12,338 bases of DNA from an uncultured Gemmobacter sp. (lineage in GTDB: Bacteria > Pseudomonadota > Alphaproteobacteria > Rhodobacterales > Rhodobacteraceae). The DNA is taken from the NCBI GenBank assembly GCA_937983495.1, contig CALKAA010000358.1, positions 1-12,338 on the forward strand. Reading direction: 5' to 3'. Below, one piece after another: positions 1 to 6,592 of the stretch. Within the stretch, counting starts at the first letter, position 1. Each line of letters begins with the position of its first letter. The translations under genes and the position numbers were made by a program. Under the pieces are notes generated by a model. The model ran no database searches. It was not told the origin of the DNA and saw only the letters and a program-made list of their open reading frames with translations.

Positions 1-1647
1 CCGCCGATCAACCACGATGGCAGCGCCATGGTGCTGACCGCGGGTGCCGCCTCGGGCCTGCTGCGCAGCGCCGATGTGCTGGCCGATGCGACAGAAGCCG
101 CAGGCGGTGGAGCTACCCCGGCGGCGCTGGACGCCACCGAGGGGGCGATGCTGCCGGTCTGGGTCATGCCGCAGGGTGCCCCGGTGCAGTTGCGTGCGAA
201 AATGTGGCTGGATTATCAGAACGATGTGAAGGTCAGCGACGTTCAATTGGCGGCGCGCGAGGGCTATACTTCGGTCGAACATACCAAGCGCTATACCACG
301 CTGGGCATGGCCACCGATCAAGGCAAGCTGAGCAACATCAACGGCCTGGCTGTGTTGGCCGACAGTCTGTCGGCACCCGTGCCGCAAGTGGGCACCACCA
401 CCTTCCGCCCGCCCTATACGCCCGTGACCATCGGTGCATTGGCAGGCGAGGCCCGGGGCGAGATCTTCCAGCCGCTGCGTCGCACCCCGATGCATGACTG
501 GCACCTTGCCAATAACGCCTATATGGAGCCTGTCGGGCTCTGGCAGCGCCCCTATTGCTATCCGCGCGCCGGAGAGACCCATGCCCAGGCCGTCCACCGC
601 GAGGTGCTGAACACCCGCAACAATGTGGGGCTGCTGGATGCCTCGACCCTTGGCAAGATCATCGTCAAGGGCCCCGATGCGGGCAAGTTCCTCGACATGC
701 TTTACACCAATGTCATGTCCAATCTGGGTGTGGGCAAATGCCGCTATGGTCTGATGTGCAACGAACAGGGCTTCCTGTCGGATGACGGCGTGGTGGCGCG
801 GATCGACGAGGAAACCTTCCTGTGCCACACCACCTCGGGCGGGGCGGATCGTATCCATGCCTGGATGGAAGACTGGCTGCAATGCGAATGGTGGGATTGG
901 CAGGTCTATACTGCCAATGTGACCGAGCAATACGCGCAAATCGCGGTGGTCGGCCCGAAGGCCCGGCAGGTGCTGGAACGCTTGGGCGGGATGGATGTCT
1001 CGAAAGAGGCGCTGCCCTTCATGCAATGGGCCGACGGCGTGCTGGGGGGCTTCCGCGTGCGGGCCTATCGCATTTCGTTCTCGGGCGAGCTGTCCTATGA
1101 AATTGCTGTTCCGGCCAGCGAAGGCCGTGCCTTCTGGGATGCGCTGCTGGCTGCCGGGGCCGAGTTCGGCATGATGCCTTACGGCACCGAAGGGCTGCAC
1201 GTCCTGCGCGCCGAAAAGGGCTTCATCATGATCGGTGACGAGACCGACGGCACGGTGATCCCGCAAGACCTCAACCTCGGTTGGGCCATTTCCAAGAAGA
1301 AGGCCGATTATCTGGGCAAGCGCGGGCAGGAACGGCCCTATCTGGCCAATCCCGACCGCTGGAAGCTGGTGGGGCTTGAGGCTCTGGATGGCAGCGTGAT
1401 TCCCGATGGCTCCATCGCGCCGGCACCGGGGCTGAACGCCAATGGCCAGCGCAACACGCAAGGTCGCGTCACCTCGACCTATTTCTCGCCCACTCTGGGC
1501 AAGGGTATTGCCATGGGTCTGGTGAAAGGCGGTCTGTCGCGCATCGGTGAGGTGATCGAGATGACCAGGCTTGACGGTTCGACCCTGCAAGTGAAGATCG
1601 TTGACCCGGTGTTCTACGACAAGGAAGGGGAGAAGCAGAATGTCTAA
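1..1647 (+). CDS. soxA: Sarcosine oxidase subunit alpha, C-terminal part (5' end outside window)
   Basis: Largest subunit of heterotetrameric sarcosine oxidase, which oxidatively demethylates sarcosine to glycine, passing the one-carbon unit to tetrahydrofolate and producing H2O2 in the cytoplasm. The reading frame is open from base 1, so the ATG at 28 is internal. The 548 residues seen are roughly the C-terminal half of a protein usually near 1000 residues. They begin at the end of the dinucleotide-binding region, followed by the typical segment with VEHTKRYTTLGMATDQGK and then, from about residue 165, an aminomethyltransferase (GcvT)-like folate-binding domain starting near RTPMHDWHLANNAYMEPVG. 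The stop overlaps the start of soxG by 8 nt, giving the usual soxA-soxG order; soxB and soxD would be expected upstream. Identification rests on recognised sequence blocks and on the partner gene, and I am confident in it. Confidence 0.95.
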   Translation, partial: PPINHDGSAMVLTAGAASGLLRSADVLADATEAAGGGATPAALDATEGAMLPVWVMPQGAPVQLRAKMWLDYQNDVKVSDVQLAAREGYTSVEHTKRYTTLGMATDQGKLSNINGLAVLADSLSAPVPQVGTTTFRPPYTPVTIGALAGEARGEIFQPLRRTPMHDWHLANNAYMEPVGLWQRPYCYPRAGETHAQAVHREVLNTRNNVGLLDASTLGKIIVKGPDAGKFLDMLYTNVMSNLGVGKCRYGLMCNEQGFLSDDGVVARIDEETFLCHTTSGGADRIHAWMEDWLQCEWWDWQVYTANVTEQYAQIAVVGPKARQVLERLGGMDVSKEALPFMQWADGVLGGFRVRAYRISFSGELSYEIAVPASEGRAFWDALLAAGAEFGMMPYGTEGLHVLRAEKGFIMIGDETDGTVIPQDLNLGWAISKKKADYLGKRGQERPYLANPDRWKLVGLEALDGSVIPDGSIAPAPGLNANGQRNTQGRVTSTYFSPTLGKGIAMGLVKGGLSRIGEVIEMTRLDGSTLQVKIVDPVFYDKEGEKQNV

Positions 1648-2191
1648 GGTTGTCAGTGCCTTGAATGGTGCCACCGCAGGCGGCTTCGCCTCGGTCCGCG
1701 AGATCGGCCCGTTGGGGATGATCTCGCTCAGGGCCAAGCCCGATGTGGCCGGGCTGGCGGAGGCCATCAATGCCGTCTCCGGCACCAGCCTGCCCGCGCA
1801 ACGCCGGATCGAAATCTCTGGCGACAAGGCCTGCGCCTGGATGAGCCCGGATGAATATCTGCTGATCGTGCCTTACGAGCAGGTTGCGGACGGGCTCGCG
1901 ACACTGGCCAAGAAGCTGGCAGGGCAGCACCACCTGGCCGTTGATGTGTCGGATGCCCGTGCGGTGTTCCGGTTGGAGGGCGATGCGGCGGATCAGGCGC
2001 TGATGAAACTGGCCCCGGCAGACCTTTCCGCCCTCGAGACCGGAGAGGTGCGCCGCACCCGTCTGGCACAGGTCGCAGGGGCATTCTGGGCAGCAGATGG
2101 TGGCTATACGCTGGTCTGCTTCCGCTCGGTCGCGGGCTATGTGATGGGGTTGCTGTCGCATTCGGTGAAATCGGGCAGCGAGTTGTTCTGA
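1640..2191 (+). CDS. soxG: Sarcosine oxidase subunit gamma
   Basis: Small subunit of heterotetrameric sarcosine oxidase, 183 residues, close to the usual family length. It resembles a folate-binding GcvT-like fold and is needed for the assembled enzyme. Recognisable blocks are RIEISGDKACAWMSPDEYLL, a DVSDARAVFRLEG segment and the C-terminal AGYVMGLLSHS. The frame stays open upstream to 1601, but the ATG at 1640 is chosen because a strong purine-rich ribosome binding site (AGGAAGGGGAGAAG) lies just before it and it overlaps the soxA stop by 8 nt, as expected for translational coupling. A hairpin with a T-rich tail follows about 40 nt after the stop. The family call is secure from the context of soxA. 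Confidence 0.93.
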   Translation: MSKVVSALNGATAGGFASVREIGPLGMISLRAKPDVAGLAEAINAVSGTSLPAQRRIEISGDKACAWMSPDEYLLIVPYEQVADGLATLAKKLAGQHHLAVDVSDARAVFRLEGDAADQALMKLAPADLSALETGEVRRTRLAQVAGAFWAADGGYTLVCFRSVAGYVMGLLSHSVKSGSELF

Positions 2192-2230
2192 CGCAGTTTT
2201 CGCCCTTCAACTCGCCCATGAATTGCTGCA

Positions 2231-2271
2231 CTCTCCCGGTGGAAACACCATCGGGAGAGTTATTTTGTTTC
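2231..2271 (+). terminator. Hairpin with T-rich tail after soxG; 3' arm carries the next gene's ribosome binding site
   Basis: A 12-bp stem (arms 2231-2242 CTCTCCCGGTGG and 2248-2259 CCATCGGGAGAG, with one G-U pair) encloses a 5-nt AAACA loop. It is followed by a T-rich stretch, TTATTTTGTTT, at 2261-2271 (counting from the base after the first T). This has the form of an intrinsic terminator for the sarcosine oxidase operon. The GGGAGAG in the 3' arm is also the only good ribosome binding site for the gene starting at 2265. The T tract is interrupted, so termination may be incomplete. Confidence 0.7.
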
Positions 2272-2687
2272 GTTCCTTTGTTTTGGCGCTTGGGCTTGGT
2301 CTGTCCGTTGCCGCGGCAGCTCAGGCCAAGACTCCGGCCTATGAATGTACGCTACCGCAAACCGAGAATGGTGGCGGCTGGATTGCACCGCAGATGATCT
2401 TTGTCGTCCAGGAGGACGAGGCCGTTGTCTATGACGGTGTGATCCATGCCAAAAATGGTAAGCCGATCTTGGCCAAAGTGGTCGAGAATAGCGATGCCAA
2501 GGTTGCCATTCGCTGGGAAATGGGGATGCGAGACGGATCTGGCAACAGTTTCATCATGCGCTACAAGGCCACGCTGATGCACAATTCCAAACTTGTCATC
2601 GTTACCGCCCGCCCGGCAGGTTACGACAACAAGCTGGAAGAACGTGGTCGCTGTGAGTTGGTCGATCTGGACAAGCGCAAGAAATGA
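2265..2687 (+). CDS. Small exported protein of unknown function (paralogue 1)
   Basis: I do not recognise a named family. The 140-residue product has a clear Sec signal peptide (Arg3, hydrophobic residues 5-19, AQA ending at 21), so a mature periplasmic or secreted protein of about 119 residues is predicted. It has just two cysteines in the mature part, Cys28 near the N-terminus and Cys130 near the C-terminus, which could form a disulfide. The start is taken as TTG at 2265, because GGGAGAG at 2253-2259 lies 5 nt upstream and the signal peptide begins there; there is no ATG in frame before the mature region, and a TTG at 2223 would place an odd extension before the signal. The stop overlaps the next start (ATGA). 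It aligns along its length with the next gene's product: a YxC start, a W..P block, KP..A.VV.N, a YKA/YRA block and a CEL end. Confidence 0.8.
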   Translation: MFRSFVLALGLGLSVAAAAQAKTPAYECTLPQTENGGGWIAPQMIFVVQEDEAVVYDGVIHAKNGKPILAKVVENSDAKVAIRWEMGMRDGSGNSFIMRYKATLMHNSKLVIVTARPAGYDNKLEERGRCELVDLDKRKK

Positions 2688-3127
2688 GGACACGGATACT
2701 CTGCCGTATCGCAGCCTGTCTCCTCGCCGGGGCTGCGCTGCTACCGGCTCCTGTTCTGGCACAGGATGCGCCAGAACCCGGTTATGTATGCGTGATTCAG
2801 GGCCGCTCTGTTACCCGCGACTGGATGCCCACCGATATTGTCGTTGTGGCGAATGGCATGAGGGCGCGGGTGATTGATAACGTGCTGAAACGCCTGAAAA
2901 GCAAACCTGTCCGGGCTGAAGTCGTCCAGAATATCGACAAGCTTTTGGTGGTCTCCTGGCGCGTGCCGACCCGGGTCGACAACTCCAGCATTGTGCTCAC
3001 ATATCGTGCGGCGATTTTCCGGGATAGTGGGGCTTTGAACCTGGATGTGCGCGGCACATATGCCCGGATCAAGGAAACCGGCCATGGCCATTGTGAACTT
3101 GCGGATAAATACCTTGATATCAAATAA
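2684..3127 (+). CDS. Small exported protein of unknown function (paralogue 2)
   Basis: A 147-residue product with a Sec signal peptide (Arg2, Arg4 and Arg8, hydrophobic core about residues 9-25, cleavage likely after Ala26). The mature part has two cysteines, Cys36 and Cys137, 101 residues apart, almost exactly the spacing in the preceding protein (102). The two proteins align without large gaps: YVC against YEC, W.P..I.VV against W..P..I.VV, KPVRAEVVQNIDK against KPILAKVVENSDAK, TYRA against RYKA, and GHCEL against GRCEL. They are therefore tandem paralogues. The ATG sits in an ATGA overlap with the upstream stop and has only a weak ribosome binding site, so translation is probably coupled. 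A strong terminator follows. Function unknown; the spacing and exported location suggest a small disulfide-bonded beta-rich domain, but that is inference. Confidence 0.85.
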   Translation: MRTRILCRIAACLLAGAALLPAPVLAQDAPEPGYVCVIQGRSVTRDWMPTDIVVVANGMRARVIDNVLKRLKSKPVRAEVVQNIDKLLVVSWRVPTRVDNSSIVLTYRAAIFRDSGALNLDVRGTYARIKETGHGHCELADKYLDIK

Positions 3128-3161
3128 AAACACCCGCCGGAGGTCAGTCCGGCGGGCTTTT
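3125..3161. terminator. Bidirectional intrinsic terminator between the exported-protein pair and sodB
   Basis: A perfect 9-bp G+C-rich stem (CCCGCCGGA at 3133-3141, TCCGGCGGG at 3148-3156, loop GGTCAG) is followed by CTTTT on the plus strand. It is preceded by an A-rich run (AAATAAAAA), which becomes a T tract on the minus strand. It lies between two convergent genes and can stop transcription from both sides. Confidence 0.88.
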
Positions 3162-3180
3162 CCCTGACTGCGGCCTCGGC

Positions 3181-3783
3181 TTACAGCTTGGCCGCGACGG
3201 CTTCCCAGTTCACCAGCTTTTCGAGGAAGTTGGTGAGATAGGCCGGGCGTTTGTCGCGGAAGTCGATATAGTAGGAATGTTCCCACACATCGCAGCCCAG
3301 AAGCGCGGTCTGGCCGAAGCAGAGCGGGTTCACGCCATTCTCGGTCTTGGTGACCTTCAGCGCGCCGTCCTTGTCTTTCACCAGCCAGGCCCAGCCCGAG
3401 CCGAACTGGCCCGCACCGGCGGCGGCGAAGTCTTCCTTGAACTTGGCGACCGAGCCGAAGCTTTCCACCAGCGCCTTTTCCAGCGCACCGGGGATTTTCT
3501 TGTCTTCGCCCGGGCCCATCACCTCCCAGAACAGGTTGTGGTTCCAGTGCTGCGAGGCATTGTTGAAGATGCCGTTCTGCGCCACCGCGCCTGCGGCATA
3601 AGTGCCAACGACGATCTCCTCCAGCGACTTGGCCTCCCATTCGGTGCCCGCAATCAGCTTGTTGCCATTGTCGACATAGGCCTTGTGATGCAGGTCGTGG
3701 TGGTATTCCAACGTTTCCTTGGACATGCCAAGCGCGGCCAGTGCGTCATGTGCATAGGGCAGGTCGGGCAGGGTGAAGGCCAT
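3181..3783 (-). CDS. sodB: Superoxide dismutase, Fe-type (Fe/Mn family)
   Basis: Converts superoxide to O2 and H2O2 in the cytoplasm. It has 200 residues, the normal family length. The four metal ligands are visible: His28 (EYHHDLHH), His82 (QHWNHNLFW), Asp165 and His169 (DVWEHSYYID). Gln78, just before WNH, corresponds to the active-site glutamine position of iron enzymes, and the C-terminal half lacks the glutamine typical of manganese enzymes; this points to an Fe or possibly cambialistic enzyme. The start at 3783 has a good AGGAGAG site 8-9 nt upstream and gives the standard N-terminus MAFTLPDLPY; longer in-frame starts would add a sequence unlike the family. No signal peptide is present. 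It is transcribed alone, with a terminator on each side. Confidence 0.96.
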   Translation of the reverse strand: MAFTLPDLPYAHDALAALGMSKETLEYHHDLHHKAYVDNGNKLIAGTEWEAKSLEEIVVGTYAAGAVAQNGIFNNASQHWNHNLFWEVMGPGEDKKIPGALEKALVESFGSVAKFKEDFAAAGAGQFGSGWAWLVKDKDGALKVTKTENGVNPLCFGQTALLGCDVWEHSYYIDFRDKRPAYLTNFLEKLVNWEAVAAKL

Positions 3784-3813
3784 GATCGTCTCTCCTGTTC
3801 GGGGATTTGAGTT

Positions 3814-3848
3814 GCCCTCAATAAGAGGGCGCGGGCGGGCAAGGTCAA
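3814..3848 (-). promoter_or_regulatory. Probable sodB promoter with an inverted repeat over the -10
   Basis: On the minus strand there is a good -35 (TTGACC, plus positions 3843-3848), 16 bp of spacer and a -10 (TCTTAT, 3821-3826), about 40 bp before the sodB start codon. An inverted repeat, GCCCTC at 3814-3819 and GAGGGC at 3825-3830 with a 5-nt AATAA centre, straddles the -10, the usual place for a repressor to block RNA polymerase. Consensus matching was done by eye. Confidence 0.5.
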
Positions 3849-3898
3849 GGGGGCGCGGGGAATTTCCGACAGAAACCCACAGGCGCGGGGCACGATGC

Positions 3899-3924
3899 AA
3901 AAGACCCCGCCTTGGGGGCGGGGC
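3899..3924 (-). terminator. Intrinsic terminator after dctM
   Basis: Read on the minus strand, CCCCGCC and GGCGGGG (plus 3917-3923 and 3905-3911) form a 7-bp stem with a 5-nt loop, extended by one G-U pair. CTTTT follows at 3903-3899. It lies 28 bp past the dctM stop and upstream of the sodB promoter, separating the two units. Confidence 0.8.
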
Positions 3925-3951
3925 CTGCTGTCAAGTTGATGGGTGTGCCGC

Positions 3952-5772
3952 TCAGTTCGAGGGCTGGCCGAGGTTCGGTTGCCCGATGGCAGGCGCACCC
4001 AGGGAGGGCGCACCCAGAGACGGCGTGCCGGGGCTCGGTGTGCCGGGGGCCTGCGGGGCACCGAGATTGGGCTGACCCAGCCCACCACCAAGACCACCGC
4101 CCAACCCGCCCGGTTGACCGAGGCCACCACCCAACCCGCCGCCAAGGCCGGGCATGGCTGGCAAGGTGATCGTCACATTGGAGGTATCCACCGGCTTGCC
4201 CTTGTAGTGGGTCACAAGACCCGGGAAGGTGATGACAAGGGCCATCATCAGCAATTGCAGGCCGATGAACATGACCGACCCTTTGTAGATCTGCTCTGTG
4301 CGGATCGGGGCAATGGTCTTGCCGGTCAGCTTGTCAACATAGGGCACTTTGGGGGCCACGGATCGCAGATAGAACAGGGCAAAGCCGAAAGGTGGTGTCA
4401 GGAACGAGGTTTGCAGGTTCAACGCGATGATGACACCCAGCCACACCATGTCGATGCCCAGAATTTCGGCGGCGGGCACGATCAGCGGCACGATGATGAA
4501 GGCCAGCTCGAAGAAGTCGAGGAAGAAGCCGAGCAGGAACAGCACAAGGTTCACGATGATCAGGAACCCGATCACGCCACCGGGGATCGAGGTCAGCAGA
4601 TGTTCGACCCATTTATGCCCTTCGACCCCGTAAAAGGTCAGCGAAAAGACCCGCGCCCCGATCAGGATGAACATGACAAAGGCCGAAAGCCGCGTGGTGG
4701 CGGCCAGCGCCTGCGTCACCACCGCCAGCGACAAACGCTTCTTGGCAAAGGCCAGGGCGAGTGCGCCAACGGCCCCCATGGCACCGCCTTCGGTCGGCGT
4801 GGCCAGGCCGATGAAGATCGTGCCCAGAACCAGAAAGATCAGCGCCAGCGGCGGGATCAGCACGATGACCACCTGCTGCGTCAGCCGCGACAGGGTGTTC
4901 AGCCCCAGGTAGCGATCCAGAAGCGTATAGCCATAGACAAGCCCGATGCTGACGGTCACGCCAATGATGTCGGCATTGGCACCGAACCGGTCATACAGCA
5001 GTTCATGCGCGGCAAAGCCGATGGCGATGATGGCCACCGTGACCGCCAGCAGCGACCAGCCGCCCGAACCCAGAGGCCGTGCCTCGGGCGGCAGGGCGGG
5101 CATGGACTGCGGCTTGAGCAGCGACATGACAAAGATATAGGCGATGTAAAGCCCGGTCAGCAGCAGACCGGGCAGCATGGCCCCGGCATACATGTCGCCC
5201 ACCGTCACCGGTTGCGACCCGCTGCGCAGCTGATCGGCCAGAACGATCAGCACCAGCGAGGGCGGAATGATCTGGGCCAGCGTGCCAGATGCTGCAATGG
5301 CCCCTGCCGCAATCGACCGGTCATAGCCATAACGCAGCATGATCGGCAAAGAGATCAGACCCATGGCAATCACCGATGCCGCAACCACCCCCGTCGTGGC
5401 CGCCAGCAGCGCACCCACGATGACAACGGCATAGGCCAGCCCGCCCCGGATCGGCCCAAAGACCTGCCCGATCGTATCCAGCAGATCCTCGGCCATGCCC
5501 GATCGTTCCAGCACGATGCCCATGAAGGTGAAGAAGGGAATGGCCAGCAAGGTGTCATTCGACATCACGTCGAACAGCCGGCTTGGCATGGTGTTCAGCA
5601 GGGGCCAGCTCAGCGTGATGACATCGGAATAGGGCGAAAGCCAGACGCCGATCACAAAGAACATCAGGCCATTGGCGGCCAGCGAAAAGGCAACAGAGTA
5701 GCCGATCAGCAGGAAAAACACCAAGGACACAAACATGATAGGTGCCAGGTTGGTGGCGATGAACTCGATCAT
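3952..5772 (-). CDS. dctM: TRAP transporter large permease (DctM/FcbT3 type) with Gly/Pro-rich tail
   Basis: The large membrane subunit of a tripartite ATP-independent periplasmic transporter, which uses the sodium or proton gradient to import organic acids or related small solutes. The 606-residue protein is very hydrophobic from residue 1 to about 520, with many membrane segments. Recognisable DctM features include AIPFFTFMGIVLERSGMAED, the IIPPSLVLIV segment, ATPTEGGAMGA and the QTSFLTPPFGFALFYLR block, typical of the larger FcbT3-like subgroup. It starts in a 4-nt ATGA overlap with dctQ, with GGAG and AGGA motifs just upstream. The oddity is residues 540-606: a soluble tail made of GLGGG, GLGQP, SLGAP and GTPSP repeats. 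The substrate cannot be told from the sequence, and no solute-binding protein gene is adjacent. The keto acid transporter TakPQM of Rhodobacter is one family comparison, not an assignment. Confidence 0.93.
   Translation of the reverse strand: MIEFIATNLAPIMFVSLVFFLLIGYSVAFSLAANGLMFFVIGVWLSPYSDVITLSWPLLNTMPSRLFDVMSNDTLLAIPFFTFMGIVLERSGMAEDLLDTIGQVFGPIRGGLAYAVVIVGALLAATTGVVAASVIAMGLISLPIMLRYGYDRSIAAGAIAASGTLAQIIPPSLVLIVLADQLRSGSQPVTVGDMYAGAMLPGLLLTGLYIAYIFVMSLLKPQSMPALPPEARPLGSGGWSLLAVTVAIIAIGFAAHELLYDRFGANADIIGVTVSIGLVYGYTLLDRYLGLNTLSRLTQQVVIVLIPPLALIFLVLGTIFIGLATPTEGGAMGAVGALALAFAKKRLSLAVVTQALAATTRLSAFVMFILIGARVFSLTFYGVEGHKWVEHLLTSIPGGVIGFLIIVNLVLFLLGFFLDFFELAFIIVPLIVPAAEILGIDMVWLGVIIALNLQTSFLTPPFGFALFYLRSVAPKVPYVDKLTGKTIAPIRTEQIYKGSVMFIGLQLLMMALVITFPGLVTHYKGKPVDTSNVTITLPAMPGLGGGLGGGLGQPGGLGGGLGGGLGQPNLGAPQAPGTPSPGTPSLGAPSLGAPAIGQPNLGQPSN
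3955..4155 (-). repeat. Sequence coding for the low-complexity tail of DctM
   Basis: This stretch encodes residues 540-606 of DctM. The first part holds two near copies of a GLGGGLGGGLGQP unit; the second part holds SLGAP twice, GTPSP/GTPSL units, and QPNLG twice. The DNA copies are not identical (synonymous differences among glycine and proline codons), so the protein pattern appears to be kept rather than being a recent DNA slippage product. Confidence 0.8.
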
Positions 5773-6338
5773 TCCTGGGTCTCCGTGACAGCCAGGGGCG
5801 TCCCATGCGGGGCCGCTCCCTCATGGGGATCGGTGATGTGACCTGCCATGACGGCGATCTTCTTGATGATTTCCGAAAGGCCCTGCAACCACAGCAGCAC
5901 AAATCCGCCCAGCAGCAGCATCTTGGCCGGCCACAGGATCAGCCCGCCGGAATTGTTCGACATTTCACCCGATACAAAAGACCGGATGGCCCATGGCGTC
6001 AGATACCAGATCATCAGGGTGACAAAGGGCATCAGAAAGACCAGATGGCCGAACAGATCAATCCAGTGCTGCACGCGGCGGCTGTGACGGGCATAAAGCA
6101 CGTCAATGCGCACATGCTCGTTCTGTTTCAGCGTATAGGCCGCGGCCAGCAGAAAGGCCGCGCCAAACAGATACCACTGCATCTCGAGCCATTTGTTCGA
6201 CGAATCCGACAAGACCTTGCGCACGATCGCATTGATCGCGCTGACCAGCACCGAGGCCAGGATCAGCCAAGCCACCGCCCTGCCGATGATTTCGTTGATG
6301 CGGTCGATCCCGGAGGAGACCGCAAGCAGTGATTTCAT
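5769..6338 (-). CDS. dctQ: TRAP transporter small permease (DctQ type)
   Basis: The small membrane subunit that pairs with DctM in TRAP transporters. It has 189 residues with four membrane helices at about 21-40, 52-71, 92-118 and 132-158, as expected for DctQ. The loop after helix 2 carries the family signature NEHVRID (residues 73-79), preceded by the LEMQWYLFGAAFLL segment. The ATG at 6338 is chosen because it gives the normal N-terminus and has a G-rich site (AAGGGGGG) upstream; the frame extends further upstream but with non-family sequence. The stop overlaps the dctM start by 4 nt. In most TRAP operons a gene for the periplasmic binding protein comes first; here the next gene upstream is divergent, so that subunit must be encoded elsewhere. 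Confidence 0.9.
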   Translation of the reverse strand: MKSLLAVSSGIDRINEIIGRAVAWLILASVLVSAINAIVRKVLSDSSNKWLEMQWYLFGAAFLLAAAYTLKQNEHVRIDVLYARHSRRVQHWIDLFGHLVFLMPFVTLMIWYLTPWAIRSFVSGEMSNNSGGLILWPAKMLLLGGFVLLWLQGLSEIIKKIAVMAGHITDPHEGAAPHGTPLAVTETQE

Positions 6339-6350
6339 GAGAAAACCCCC

Positions 6351-6362
6351 CTTGTGCACAAG
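6351..6362. promoter_or_regulatory. Perfect 12-bp palindrome upstream of dctQ (candidate operator)
   Basis: CTTGTGCACAAG reads the same on both strands and ends 12 bp upstream of the dctQ ATG. Its TTGT..ACAA shape resembles operators bound by FadR-subgroup GntR regulators, which often control organic acid transporters. No regulator gene is adjacent, so the binding partner is unknown. Confidence 0.45.
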
Positions 6363-6592
6363 TGCGATGGCGGTGCTTTTAGCTGAAACTTGCAAAAAGT
6401 GGTAAGTTTTTTTGGCCAGTTTGCCGGATTTCTTTCCCGCCTGCTTTCTTTTTCTCGGATTTTCCGCCAGAAACCAAGGAAAACCTTGGGGAAACCGTCT
6501 TCTTTGACGCCAGCCCGCCAAGGCAGGCGGGCGGGTTCTTGAGTTCCCGCGCGGCTGCCCCTAAACCTTGGGCAACGAAGGAAGGAAGCCCT
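6363..6592. other. Divergent intergenic region between dctQ and the cysteine synthase gene
   Basis: Together with the palindrome just before it, this is the only sizeable non-coding gap near the divergent pair. It holds a pyrimidine-rich T-tract area (about 6405-6455), a perfect 6-bp hairpin CCAAGG-AAAA-CCTTGG (6474-6489), a 7-bp hairpin GCCCGCC/GGCGGGC (6513-6519 and 6526-6532), and a 10-bp direct repeat AAACCTTGGG (6481-6490 and 6563-6572). The AAGGAAGG ribosome binding site of the plus-strand gene is at its end. I could not pick a convincing -35/-10 pair for either direction, and it does not match the riboswitch patterns I know for sulfur amino acid genes. Confidence 0.5.

Noticed and set aside
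2684..2760. Possible lipoprotein signal (IAAC at residues 9-12) in the second exported paralogue
   Set aside because: The hydrophobic core lies mostly after this cysteine and is followed by a normal Sec cleavage site near residue 26, so an ordinary signal peptide fits better.
2741..3640. A 299-codon minus-strand frame running from sodB into the exported-protein pair
   Set aside because: It overlaps sodB out of frame and passes through the bidirectional terminator; the translation lacks any domain.
3181..3783. Functional coupling of superoxide dismutase with H2O2-forming sarcosine oxidase
   Set aside because: They are separate, convergent or independently terminated units with two unrelated genes between, and superoxide dismutase makes rather than removes H2O2.
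3943..5841. A 632-codon plus-strand open frame lying opposite dctM
   Set aside because: It is the antisense shadow of a well-supported membrane protein gene. Its product is full of Gln, His, Arg and Asp with no recognisable domain, typical of reverse-strand reading in G+C-rich DNA.
6339..6592. SAM-type or similar riboswitch upstream of the cysteine synthase-like gene
   Set aside because: The conserved core motifs of SAM-II and SAM/SAH riboswitches that I know are not present; only simple hairpins and repeats are seen.
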